Assembly: GCA_902363675.1 (NCBI GenBank)
Contig: CABJAV010000002.1
Coordinates: 187,583-251,582 of the forward strand
DNA: 64,000 bases
Origin: Lachnospiraceae bacterium
GTDB lineage: Bacteria > Bacillota > Clostridia > Lachnospirales > Lachnospiraceae
Reading direction: 5' to 3'
The position numbers and the translations under genes were made by a program. The notes under the pieces are model-generated. The model did not search any database, was not told the origin of the DNA, and was given only the letters and a program-made list of their open reading frames with translations. This document shows, in pieces, positions 1 to 6,861 of this stretch; position 1 is the first letter of the stretch, and each line of letters starts with the position of its first letter.

Positions 1-1
1 T

Positions 2-1051
2 GTGGTGGATCTGTGCGAGCAGATGATTGATGTATCTAAAAACATTGAAGGAATCCGGCAGGAATATCAGATGGTTACTTCTTATCTGACAGACATACAG
101 ATCATTGAGGAACTTACGGAAGCAGAACGAACGCCAATTGAAGCTTGTGCACAGCATGTCTCCCAGTTGGAAAAACAAAGAAGCGAATTTTTAAAGATTG
201 AGCATAAACTTTCGGACACGCAGTATGGGCAGATGCAACAGGAGGAGGCAAAACTTCCGGGCGTCATACGACGACTGAAAGAAAACGAAAACTATCTTGA
301 TAAAATAAAAAAAGATCTTGCATACCTGGAAGGTGAAAAACTGCAGTGGTCCATGCTTCGAACAGAGTCATTGCATACACAGAATATCATGCGGAAAGCA
401 TCCTGTGTACTGTTATCTATATTTACGATTGCATTTGTGCTGGCGTTGGTCGGATCCTGGTATTTTCACGTAGAGGCACAGCTGCCGATCACGATCGGAT
501 GTTTTGTGGCGGCGATTATAGGTGTATTTGTTTTTATAAGATATCAGGAAGCTACAAAAAATATCCGTAAGGCTGATATTAATAAAAATCATGCGATTTC
601 TCTGGAAAATCATGTGAAGATCCGGTTCGTGAATATGAAAAATGCGGTGGATTATACGTGCGAAAAATATCATGTGCACAATGCGAATGAGTTGCAGGCA
701 CTGTATGAGCAATACCAGAGTGAGGCAAAAGAAAAGGAGCAGTTCCGCAAGACCAACGATGAACTGGAATATTATTCGAAATCTCTGATTCACTATCTCT
801 CAAAGCAAAAAATGTATGATGCAAAAGTGTGGATACAGCATGCGGATGCAATCATAGACAGCAGGGAACTGGTCGAATTAAAGCATAATCTTATTGAGCG
901 CAGACAGCATTTGCGCGGACGGATTGAAAGCGCATTACAAAGCATTGAAATTATGAAGAAGGATGCAATGAAACAGGCGAAGTATATGGACGACAATGGC
1001 TTGCAGTTACAGAAAATCATTCAGAAAATAGATCAGATGAATCAGTACTAA
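2..1051 (+). CDS. Coiled-coil membrane protein, probably 5'-truncated by the window
   Basis: I do not recognise the family. The readable part is 349 residues, but the frame is open to the window edge, so the GTG at position 2 need not be the true start. Residues about 1-125 and 190-349 are highly charged, Glu/Lys/Gln-rich and look coiled-coil. Between them, about residues 133-178, lie two hydrophobic membrane segments separated by a short loop. The gene ends 17 bp before the sigma-E-like promoter of cotJA, so it belongs to an upstream unit and is not clearly part of the coat operon. Confidence 0.7.
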   Translation: MVDLCEQMIDVSKNIEGIRQEYQMVTSYLTDIQIIEELTEAERTPIEACAQHVSQLEKQRSEFLKIEHKLSDTQYGQMQQEEAKLPGVIRRLKENENYLDKIKKDLAYLEGEKLQWSMLRTESLHTQNIMRKASCVLLSIFTIAFVLALVGSWYFHVEAQLPITIGCFVAAIIGVFVFIRYQEATKNIRKADINKNHAISLENHVKIRFVNMKNAVDYTCEKYHVHNANELQALYEQYQSEAKEKEQFRKTNDELEYYSKSLIHYLSKQKMYDAKVWIQHADAIIDSRELVELKHNLIERRQHLRGRIESALQSIEIMKKDAMKQAKYMDDNGLQLQKIIQKIDQMNQY

Positions 1052-1067
1052 ATCCTTCACATTTTAT

Positions 1068-1096
1068 GCATATATTCATAATATATAGCATACGCA
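1068..1096 (+). promoter_or_regulatory. Sigma-E-type (mother-cell) promoter of the cotJ operon
   Basis: GCATATA (1068-1074), a 14-bp spacer, then CATACGCA (1089-1096). This fits the sigma-E pattern known from Bacillus (GHATATT, 14 bp, CATACAHT), with one mismatch in the -35 and two in the -10. cotJA starts 21 bp downstream with AAAGGA as ribosome binding site. The site is inferred from the pattern; its position upstream of a coat operon supports it. Confidence 0.6.
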
Positions 1097-1117
1097 AAAT
1101 GGAAAGGATTTCAGACA

Positions 1118-1315
1118 ATGGATACAAAATTGAATATCGCATCCTGCAAAGAGACAAACACGGAACAGGTACCGGGTATGGCATATGTTCCGTGGCAGCA
1201 GTTTACCAGAACTTATGATCCGAACCGGGCACTGAGGGCCGGAACTATTTTTCCGGAACTTGATAAGCCGTTTACTGGAAATTGTACATGGAACAATGGA
1301 GGTAGACGCAGATGA
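1118..1315 (+). CDS. cotJA: Spore coat protein CotJA
   Basis: 65-residue CotJA family protein, a small inner-coat component made in the mother cell. The signature is the block MAYVPWQQF...YDPNRALRAGTIFPELDKPF at residues 21-52, typical of CotJA. The last four bases overlap the start of cotJB, so the two are translationally coupled. It is first in a cotJA-cotJB-cotJC operon whose third gene is split by the prophage. In Bacillus this operon is transcribed by sigma-E, which agrees with the promoter at 1068-1096. Confidence 0.93.
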   Translation: MDTKLNIASCKETNTEQVPGMAYVPWQQFTRTYDPNRALRAGTIFPELDKPFTGNCTWNNGGRRR

Positions 1316-1596
1316 ACAGACCAAATCAGGATATGCAGCAAAAGAGAATGAACCAGAAGGAACTGTATGAGTGGATCATGATGCTTGGATTTTGTGCTGT
1401 GGACATGATGCTTTATCTGGATACGCACCCGGATGATGAAGAGGCGTTGAACTATTTTAATCAGTGCACTGCGCTTTACAATGCAGCAAAACAGTCTTAT
1501 CAGGAACAGTTTGGTCAATTGAATGCATTCTCAGAGCAGGAACGTTCTTCCTGGGATTGGAATACAGCACCGATGCCATGGGAAGGGGGAATGTAA
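1312..1596 (+). CDS. cotJB: Spore coat protein CotJB
   Basis: 94 residues. It matches CotJB: a helical, acidic protein with LYEWIMMLGFCAVDMMLYLDTH near residues 18-40 and the closing WNTAPMPWEGG motif. The start codon overlaps the cotJA stop. cotJC starts four bases after its stop, so the three genes form one tight operon. The usual partners CotJA and CotJC are thought to assemble together in the coat; here CotJC can only be made if the downstream prophage leaves. Confidence 0.93.
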   Translation: MNRPNQDMQQKRMNQKELYEWIMMLGFCAVDMMLYLDTHPDDEEALNYFNQCTALYNAAKQSYQEQFGQLNAFSEQERSSWDWNTAPMPWEGGM

Positions 1597-1599
1597 TTT

Positions 1600-1713
1600 A
1601 TGTGGAGTTATGAAAAACGATTACAGTATCCGATTCATATTACGACACCGAATGCGAAGATGGCGTCTTATATTATCAGCCAGTATGGAGGTCGGTACTG
1701 CAATACCCTATAA
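1600..1713 (+). pseudogene. cotJC: cotJC, 5' fragment interrupted by the prophage
   Basis: Starts at ATG 1600 behind GGAAGGGGG. The first 31 codons give the CotJC N-terminus (MWSYEKRLQYPIHI through ISQYGG). The reading then enters prophage DNA (RYCNTL) and stops at 1711-1713. The missing rest of CotJC, beginning YGGPDGELG, lies at 42774-43301 in the same frame. Joining 1600-1690 to 42781-43301 gives a 612-bp frame, 203 residues plus stop, a normal CotJC size. In the lysogen CotJC is therefore interrupted, not decayed. Confidence 0.95.
1684..1710. other. attL of the prophage
   Basis: The core TATGGAGGTC (1684-1693) matches TATGGCGGTC at the other end (42774-42783) with one mismatch. The right part CAATACCCTA (1701-1710) is the inverted partner of TAGGCTATTG (42761-42770). 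In the reconstructed attP these arms are symmetric about the GG dinucleotide, here 1690-1691, which is the predicted strand-exchange point. Short cores with a central dinucleotide are normal for large serine recombinases. Confidence 0.8.
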
Positions 1714-1726
1714 CGGATAGAAACCG

Positions 1727-3208
1727 CTAAATTACAAGCTTTAAGAACACATCAAGACTTGTGTTCTTCCTGTCGAATACGATGTGATCTACTACATTCC
1801 GCATCATGTTTCCTTTTTGGACATAATCAGCAGATTCATCTTTTAACACCAGAAGCAGATTTTGAATATTCTGCTTCATTTTTTTATCCATATCTTCTTT
1901 GGTATATTTGACATTGGAAAGAGTGAGTTCTTCAATTTCTTTTTCAATTGTTCGGCGTTCCTCTTCAAGTGCAGTCTTATTCGCCTTATATTCTTCCAGA
2001 GTATCAATTTCATTTAAGTATGCAGCCTTGATACGCTTTTCCTTGGCATCAATTTTCTGAAGCTGTCGTTCACAGTCGGATAGCTTGGATTCGGCATCTG
2101 AGGACGCTGCAGATATAATGGTGTATGAAAGTGTAGGAGAGTGCAATACATATTCAAGATACTCCATTACCATTTTTTCAATTGATCCGGTACTGATATA
2201 ATGAGACTCCGAACAGAATCCCTTGCTATATTTCCAGCATTGGAATCCGCGTGCAGAGTTAGCACCGCCATATGCCAATGTACCACCGCAAGAGGAACAG
2301 ATCAGCAGACCACTCAGCCAATGCTTGGCAGATGATACGTCACGGGATTTTGCTTTGCGCATATTCAATGCCAGTCGTTTCTGGATTTCTTTAAATGTAT
2401 CTTCATCCCATAAAGCTTCCCAATTGCCATCCGCATAGATCACTTCATCTGACGGTTTAAGCTTGCGACCGCGTTCGGTGTAATTCCATCTGGATTTGCC
2501 AATATAAAACGGATTTTCGAGCACGTAGCGCACGCCACGGGCATCCCACAGGTTACCTCGCTTGGTGCGATACCCCATGTCATTTAGTTTACGCGCAATT
2601 TGAAGCTGTGTGGACCCGGACAGGAACATATCTTTGATCATAAGCGGAATCTGTACGGTGTCCGGATTGATTACCGGCGGTTTCTTATCGCCTGGAGACT
2701 TATATCCAATCGGAGCATCGCTCTGATAGTGCCCACGCATGGCATTCTGCGTCATTCCCCGCATTACCTCGCCGGATAAGCGGATAGAGTAGTATTCGTC
2801 CATCCATTCGATAATACGCTCAATTAGAGAGCCAAACGGACCGTCTATGAGTGGCTCTGACACACTCACCACATCAACACTGTTTTTACTGAGCAGGGAT
2901 TTATATACAATGGATTCTTCCTGATTGCGGGCAAATCGTGAGAACTTCCACACGATGATTGTATCAATCGGATGCTCCTTGGACTTGGCCAGTGCAATCA
3001 TGTTCTGGAAAGCTGGCCGCTTGTTTGCTTTCCGGCCGGAGATACCATTGTCCTGATATATGTATTCTTCGGGAACATCAATGGAATTCTTCTTGGCATA
3101 ATCCATAAGTAAGCGAAGCTGCGCATCCGGAGAGAGTTCTTCCTGCTTGTCGGTGGATACACGGATGTAGATTGCCCCTGTTTTGCGTTCTGATACTTTT
3201 TCTTTCAT
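1727..3208 (-). CDS. Large serine recombinase (phage integrase/excisionase)
   Basis: 493 residues. The N-terminal resolvase domain has the nucleophile Ser18 in AIYIRVSTDKQ, then FSRFARNQEE. A recombinase domain follows (about 160-300, with GYKSPG and DARGVRYVLENPFYIG), then a zinc ribbon (CSSCGG near residue 303, plus two later Cys), and a long coiled coil at 370-450. This is the standard large serine integrase plan. The gene reads towards the left att core and stops 34 bp from it. The ATG at 3208 has GAGGTG upstream (3218-3223). It is the expected enzyme for both integration into and excision from cotJC; excision would also need a directionality factor, which I cannot identify. Confidence 0.95.
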   Translation of the reverse strand: MKEKVSERKTGAIYIRVSTDKQEELSPDAQLRLLMDYAKKNSIDVPEEYIYQDNGISGRKANKRPAFQNMIALAKSKEHPIDTIIVWKFSRFARNQEESIVYKSLLSKNSVDVVSVSEPLIDGPFGSLIERIIEWMDEYYSIRLSGEVMRGMTQNAMRGHYQSDAPIGYKSPGDKKPPVINPDTVQIPLMIKDMFLSGSTQLQIARKLNDMGYRTKRGNLWDARGVRYVLENPFYIGKSRWNYTERGRKLKPSDEVIYADGNWEALWDEDTFKEIQKRLALNMRKAKSRDVSSAKHWLSGLLICSSCGGTLAYGGANSARGFQCWKYSKGFCSESHYISTGSIEKMVMEYLEYVLHSPTLSYTIISAASSDAESKLSDCERQLQKIDAKEKRIKAAYLNEIDTLEEYKANKTALEEERRTIEKEIEELTLSNVKYTKEDMDKKMKQNIQNLLLVLKDESADYVQKGNMMRNVVDHIVFDRKNTSLDVFLKLVI

Positions 3209-3232
3209 AGCACATTACACCTCTTTCTCTAT

Positions 3233-3261
3233 ATTGTATTGTTTTTTGAGTACAAAAATAA
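3233..3261 (-). promoter_or_regulatory. Possible sigma-E-like promoter of the recombinase
   Basis: On the minus strand AATACAAT (3233-3240) matches seven of eight positions of the sigma-E -10 box CATACAHT. With a 14-bp spacer the -35 would be TTATTTT (3255-3261), which matches only partly. A vegetative reading (TACAAT as -10) is also possible. The leader would be very short. Weak on its own; of interest because a mother-cell promoter would link excision to sporulation. Confidence 0.25.
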
Positions 3262-3388
3262 CAGCCAGCGTGGAACGGGTGTTCCGCTTGCATAGCTGCT
3301 CCGAGAATGATACAATATGCTTGTCTAGGGCATTGTATCTTCGGATCAGTGTTTGCCGCCTTGGTGCTCCAGCATCAGGGCGGTTTTT
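3262..3388 (+). ncRNA. Candidate structured small RNA next to the recombinase
   Basis: Three consecutive hairpins fill the gap between two minus-strand genes. Hairpin 1 is CAGC/GCTG around GTGGAAC-GGGT-GTTCCGC (3270-3287). Hairpin 2 is CCGA/TCGG enclosing GATACAAT (3309-3316) paired with ATTGTATC (3332-3339). Hairpin 3 is a strong CCGCC...GGCGG stem (3356-3383) followed by TTTTTCTTT, a terminator only in the plus orientation. No plus-strand gene precedes it, so a roughly 125-nt RNA reading away from the recombinase fits. I found no clear plus-strand promoter. Confidence 0.4.
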
Positions 3389-3400
3389 CTTTATATATTC

Positions 3401-4519
3401 TTATTGTTCCAAATCGAATTTAAAATCTGAAAGATCTATATCATAGTTATCACTATATCCTTCAAGGATTAATTGAAGGTTTGTTGGTTTTATTTTATCG
3501 AAAGTGATAATTCCAGACGAAGATGCTCCAGGCGTGAGATCATCAGATAATTGCGGATAATCATCACTATATGCGGAGTATGATTCTTCATATTGTTTTT
3601 TGTTTTGCACAACTTTAGCAGATGACGAGTAAATACTTACATTATCATTGGAGTTGTTTGTCACATCAACATAAAATCTTGTTTCGTTCTCGGCAAATTC
3701 CACTTTCGTAACCTTAACAGTGATTCCGTGCTGCTCAATTGACTGGTCTTCAAATTCCCATGTAGTGTCAGCTTTTCCGAATGAATCGATATAAGTGGTT
3801 TCTTTCGCATCTGCTGCTATCATGTAAGCCCACGAGGTATCAACGCCCATTACGGTCTGGCCAGAATAGGATCCAGTAATTTTGGCATCTACGGATATAA
3901 AGCTATCCTCTTTAAACTCTTTTGCAGATACATCTTTTGAAACTTTTAACAAAATACTGTTATTGTAGTCCGTATCTGTATAAGCTTGATATATGTAATA
4001 ATCATCGCCTTCATCACATGTCTGGCTTACAATTCCGTAAAATTTAATATATTTACCGGCATAAGAATCAGGGTCTGAAACTACAGTGTTGATATTATCA
4101 ACGTACTCCCTATCGCTTTTCGGCGTAATATCTTCGGAAACAGTTGTTCCAGATCCCGACATTATAATTCCTAAGAAAATAGCGATACAAGAAAAAACGA
4201 TTCCGACAATCGGTGCAACTTTTTTTGTGTACTTTTTACACACACCGATGATGGAAAGAACCAGTCCAACAATCCCAAGCACGCACCCTAGTCCACCAGC
4301 AAAGATTGCAAAGATCGTTGCAAGAATTGAAAAAACCAAGCCTATTACACCAATAGTATTCTTCCTTTTAGGCGGAATGTTAGGTTGGAATTGCATAGCC
4401 GGTTGAGGCTGCTGAAATTGTTGATTTTGCATACCTACGTTCGGCTGGAACAATGGTGCTCCGCAATTTGGACAAAATTTAGAATTTCCCCCTTCGGTTC
4501 CACAGTTTTTACATACCAT
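3401..4519 (-). CDS. Zinc-ribbon membrane protein with extracellular C-terminal domain
   Basis: 372 residues from the ATG at 4519, chosen because GGAG lies seven bases upstream; the longer frame to 4564 has no such site. Residues 1-21 form a zinc ribbon (CKNCG...CPNCG). A Gln/Pro-rich linker and then three hydrophobic segments follow (about 55-135). The rest is a polar extracellular domain; its last third (VTKVEFAENETRFYVDVTNNSNDNVSIY) resembles the DUF4352-like beta-sandwich found on Firmicute surface proteins. It sits in the lysogeny arm, so it may be expressed in the lysogen. Function unknown. Confidence 0.8.
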   Translation of the reverse strand: MVCKNCGTEGGNSKFCPNCGAPLFQPNVGMQNQQFQQPQPAMQFQPNIPPKRKNTIGVIGLVFSILATIFAIFAGGLGCVLGIVGLVLSIIGVCKKYTKKVAPIVGIVFSCIAIFLGIIMSGSGTTVSEDITPKSDREYVDNINTVVSDPDSYAGKYIKFYGIVSQTCDEGDDYYIYQAYTDTDYNNSILLKVSKDVSAKEFKEDSFISVDAKITGSYSGQTVMGVDTSWAYMIAADAKETTYIDSFGKADTTWEFEDQSIEQHGITVKVTKVEFAENETRFYVDVTNNSNDNVSIYSSSAKVVQNKKQYEESYSAYSDDYPQLSDDLTPGASSSGIITFDKIKPTNLQLILEGYSDNYDIDLSDFKFDLEQ

Positions 4520-4538
4520 AAAATCACTCCTTTGTTTT

Positions 4539-5006
4539 TTATTTATATAATTCAAGCACACCAAGTGGCTCGAAATATATCAAATAGTTATCTTGTTTTG
4601 TACATAATCCATATTTTTCCTTGTAATAGTTTAGGCAATCTATAAGGAATTCTTCTGTAACGTTCAGATGTTCCGCAATCTCAAACTGATTCCGACATCC
4701 ACATTTGTACGAATCAATCAGATCGTTAAGGGAGAGCAGTTTGTGGTATGCCCAGATTCTGGCGCGTCGTTCCTGCTTCCGGTTGGATACGTCCGTCTGA
4801 TCCATGATGTCACCGACAGTGGTGTAGTAGTGTCCAAGCTCTTCGGCAAGCACACAAGCTTTTTCGGTTTCTATGTACATATCACGGTTAAGTGCAATAG
4901 TACCGTCACAATATAATCCTTTGATTCGCTTACTGGTAAAAGAATAATCAATGATATCTACATTTGTATCAGAAGCGGTTTGACATAATTCTTCGAATTT
5001 ATTCAT
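4539..5006 (-). CDS. ImmA/IrrE-family metallopeptidase
   Basis: 155 residues from the ATG at 5006 (GGAGG eight bases upstream; an upstream GTG lies inside that site). It carries AEELGHYYTT near residues 54-63, the phage form of the ImmA zinc-peptidase motif in which EELGH replaces the classical HEXXH. In ICEBs1-type elements ImmA cleaves the repressor to trigger induction. Here it lies next to the CI-like repressor gene on the same strand, so that repressor is the likely substrate. Because the first zinc His is replaced by Glu, activity cannot be assumed. Confidence 0.85.
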   Translation of the reverse strand: MNKFEELCQTASDTNVDIIDYSFTSKRIKGLYCDGTIALNRDMYIETEKACVLAEELGHYYTTVGDIMDQTDVSNRKQERRARIWAYHKLLSLNDLIDSYKCGCRNQFEIAEHLNVTEEFLIDCLNYYKEKYGLCTKQDNYLIYFEPLGVLELYK

Positions 5007-5056
5007 TATAATCACCTCCGCCGCATCTTAAATTATTTTCTGTCCTATAAAAAGGA

Positions 5057-5371
5057 CTACTTCCTTTTGGACTTAACAAATTCTGCAAATGCTTTGATTT
5101 CATCAAGTTCCTCTGGGGTGTACTCATCGCCGTCAAAATGTGCAGCAATGGTAGTAGGTTTTTCTGGCTCATCCCATCCCATAAGCTCTTGTGGAGTGGT
5201 TTTTAAGGCTTTAGCAAAATCTCTTATCTTAGATTCTGATATATCAACATCACCCTTTTCAATTTTTGCAATAGATGAGCGGTCCTTATATCCAGTAAGC
5301 TCTGCTAATGTATCTTGGGACATTTTAAGAGCTAAACGTCTTTCTTTAATATTTTTATATAGGTCAAGCAT
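5057..5371 (-). CDS. CI-like XRE-family repressor
   Basis: 104 residues from ATG 5371, with AAGGAGG six bases upstream; the longer open frame to 5593 runs through the operator region and is not coding. Residues about 4-66 form a Cro/CI helix-turn-helix (IKERRLALKMSQDTLAELTG...SSIAKIEKG). The C-terminus is short and acidic with no LexA/CI self-cleavage peptidase, which fits control by the neighbouring ImmA-like protein. It is divergent from the Cro-like gene, so it should maintain lysogeny by shutting off the rightward early promoter. Confidence 0.88.
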   Translation of the reverse strand: MLDLYKNIKERRLALKMSQDTLAELTGYKDRSSIAKIEKGDVDISESKIRDFAKALKTTPQELMGWDEPEKPTTIAAHFDGDEYTPEELDEIKAFAEFVKSKRK

Positions 5372-5404
5372 AAGCAAAGCCTCCTTGTGATATTGTGTAA
5401 ATAA

Positions 5405-5433
5405 ATAATAGCACGTTGTGTAAAATAATTCAA
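5405..5433 (-). promoter_or_regulatory. Promoter of the repressor operon
   Basis: On the minus strand TTGAAT (5428-5433), exactly 17 bp, TATTAT (5405-5410). It drives the repressor, ImmA-like and perhaps zinc-ribbon genes. Direct copies of TTGTGTAA at 5393-5400 and 5416-5423 lie below and inside it and are probable operator half-sites. Confidence 0.65.
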
Positions 5434-5451
5434 CAAAATTATTAAAAAGTG

Positions 5452-5480
5452 TTGACACAAATTCACAACAATGATATAGT
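5452..5480 (+). promoter_or_regulatory. Early rightward promoter
   Basis: TTGACA (5452-5457), 17-bp spacer, TATAGT (5475-5480): a near-consensus vegetative promoter reading into the Cro-like gene. The spacer contains TTCACAAC, an inverted copy of the operator half-site, so bound repressor would block it. Confidence 0.8.
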
Positions 5481-5493
5481 GAATTTAGTTCAC
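5479..5493. promoter_or_regulatory. Palindromic operator O1
   Basis: GTGAATTTAGTTCAC: arms GTGAA/TTCAC about a 5-bp centre, overlapping the -10 and start point of the early rightward promoter. The same half-site recurs in the palindrome at 5717-5733. Confidence 0.5.
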
Positions 5494-5513
5494 GGAAGGG
5501 AGGCGATAGAACA

Positions 5514-5714
5514 GTGGCAAATGTTGAACTACTTAGAGAAAAAATAAGTGAATCTGGGATGACGGTGTCAGCTATTGCTGATAAATCTGGCATTTTAAGG
5601 GAAACACTTTATAACAGAATGAAAAGCGGAAACTTTTATGCATCAGAAATTGTATCGTTAACTAAGGTGCTTCGTCTCAGCAGAAAAGAAAGAGACGATA
5701 TTTTTTTACCTTGA
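5514..5714 (+). CDS. Cro-like small DNA-binding protein
   Basis: 66 residues starting at GTG 5514 with GGGAGG upstream. It has a helix-turn-helix (MTVSAIADKSGILRETLYNRM, residues about 16-36) typical of phage Cro/XRE regulators. It is the first gene of the rightward early operon, divergent from the CI-like repressor, the usual place of a Cro. Probable role: repress the repressor promoter and tune early transcription. Confidence 0.8.
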   Translation: MANVELLREKISESGMTVSAIADKSGILRETLYNRMKSGNFYASEIVSLTKVLRLSRKERDDIFLP

Positions 5715-5716
5715 TA

Positions 5717-5733
5717 TGTGAATATAATTCACA
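5717..5733. promoter_or_regulatory. Palindromic operator O2
   Basis: TGTGAAT-ATA-ATTCACA, a perfect 7-bp inverted repeat three bases after the Cro-like stop codon. It shares the GTGAA half-site with O1, so the same repressor or Cro probably binds here and could block read-through. Confidence 0.55.
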
Positions 5734-5848
5734 TAAGGCGGATCGGCATAAATAGTAAAGAGAGGAGATTATATCACAAATGGAAAATTCAGAAAATTAA
5801 GAACCGCGTACAGGCACAGTTAATAACCTATTAACAGGAGGTGGGGTT

Positions 5849-6007
5849 ATGGCAAGATACCCGAAAAAGGCTACATACCGGACATGGGTGATTGATTCGA
5901 AAACCGGTGAATGGAAACGAATCGATCCCAAAGACATACCTCAGAACAAAATTGATGAGCTGTGCGACAAGTTTGCGTTTGGTGCAGGCTATAAGCGCAC
6001 AGAGTAG
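5849..6007 (+). CDS. Small basic phage protein, unknown function
   Basis: 52 residues behind AGGAGGTGGGG. Begins MARYPKKATYRTWVIDSKTGEWKR and has no Cys or membrane segment. It is in the position where small regulatory proteins or excision factors are often found just after Cro. A 17-bp inverted repeat (GTTAATA-ACC-TATTAAC, 5819-5835) lies immediately upstream of its ribosome binding site and could be an operator. Confidence 0.65.
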   Translation: MARYPKKATYRTWVIDSKTGEWKRIDPKDIPQNKIDELCDKFAFGAGYKRTE

Positions 6008-6046
6008 CCACTTCGGTGGCGCTGGCGGACAAGCCAAGGAGAAAAC

Positions 6047-6250
6047 ATGAAAAACAAGTTATTTATTGTAGGGATTGTGATATTTACATTTGGAGCAATG
6101 GCGATGGATTCAGTCGGTGCAGGAGGAATGATTGCATGTGTGATGGTAGCACTTGGTACAGTGCTTGCATTTGCAGGCTATGCATCAGAGCAGTTAGAAA
6201 AGGAACGTAGGAAAACGGCCCGACGGATTCAGAAACTTAGAAGACAATGA
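6047..6250 (+). CDS. Small two-helix membrane protein
   Basis: 67 residues with AAGGAG upstream. Hydrophobic segments at about 4-20 and 26-45 are followed by a strongly basic cytoplasmic tail (LEKERRKTARRIQKLRRQ). I do not recognise it. It belongs to the early operon of small genes; the stop overlaps the region of the next gene's start. Confidence 0.65.
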   Translation: MKNKLFIVGIVIFTFGAMAMDSVGAGGMIACVMVALGTVLAFAGYASEQLEKERRKTARRIQKLRRQ

Positions 6251-6261
6251 AAGGAGAAAGA

Positions 6262-6423
6262 GTGAACATCAGCGGCGCAATACCATATCCGGAAGACCAG
6301 TATAGAAAGCATTACCAGAATCCAACGTACCCGCGTAAGGGAAAAGAGATCGAAGGGGATTTCCAAGAGATGCTTGATGCTGAAATGAAAAAGATGGAAC
6401 CAACCCACCGTCCAAGAGAGTGA
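6262..6423 (+). CDS. Small hydrophilic phage protein
   Basis: 53 residues from GTG 6262, with AGGAG five bases upstream. An in-frame ATG at 6247 overlaps the previous stop (ATGA) and would add five residues. Rich in Pro, Tyr, Lys and Glu. No family recognised. Confidence 0.5.
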   Translation: MNISGAIPYPEDQYRKHYQNPTYPRKGKEIEGDFQEMLDAEMKKMEPTHRPRE

Positions 6424-6440
6424 TTCCATCAAAGAAATAA

Positions 6441-6472
6441 ATTACATTAAAATATTCCTTTTTTAGTGTAAT
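6441..6472 (+). other. Intergenic RNA hairpin
   Basis: ATTACATTAAAA (6441-6452) pairs with TTTTAGTGTAAT (6461-6472) with one G-U pair and an 8-nt loop. No T-run follows, so it may stop or pause transcription only weakly, or process the early mRNA. Confidence 0.4.
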
Positions 6473-6511
6473 GGATATTATAAGCGTTTGCAAGATGAAA
6501 CTTCAAAATGA

Positions 6512-6688
6512 ATGGATAATTATGATTTGCTTGAACAGCATGAGACAGAAATGGAGAGTAAATTGGAAGAACGGCCATTATGCGAGCGCTGTGAAGAACC
6601 AATACAAGATGATTTTTATTACGATATCGGCGGTGAGATTTACTGTGAAGATTGCATGGTGTCTTGCTTCCGGAAGGTGATCAAGTAA
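6512..6688 (+). CDS. Small LIM-like zinc-finger protein
   Basis: 58 residues. Four cysteines in two pairs (CERCEEP near residues 24-30, YCEDC near 44-48) flank DDFYYDIGGEIYC, the pattern of a LIM/treble-clef-like zinc finger seen in small phage proteins. The ribosome binding site is poor, but the stop overlaps the next start (TAATG), which supports coupled translation. Role unknown. Confidence 0.65.
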   Translation: MDNYDLLEQHETEMESKLEERPLCERCEEPIQDDFYYDIGGEIYCEDCMVSCFRKVIK

Positions 6689-6861
6689 TGGGATATTACA
6701 GAACATGTACACATTGTGGTGCGAATCTTGATCCTGGGGAAACATGTGATTGCCAGGAAGAAAGCAAATTAAAGGAAAGCAGATTCATGGCACTGTTTGC
6801 GTGCGATGCATCTGGCCAGATAACAATGAAAGTAGAGGATTTTAAATATGCAGAAACTTAA
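6688..6861 (+). CDS. Small zinc-binding phage protein
   Basis: 57 residues from the ATG overlapping the previous stop. CTHCGANLDPGETCDC (residues about 6-21) is a compact zinc-knuckle signature found in many Firmicute phage early regions. The C-terminal half has no visible motif. Its stop overlaps the next gene by 14 bp. Confidence 0.65.
   Translation: MGYYRTCTHCGANLDPGETCDCQEESKLKESRFMALFACDASGQITMKVEDFKYAET

Noticed and set aside
5372..5593. Longer N-terminus for the CI-like repressor.
   Set aside because: The extra 74 residues are read through the operator/promoter region and the start of the Cro-like gene. A good ribosome binding site precedes the internal ATG at 5371.
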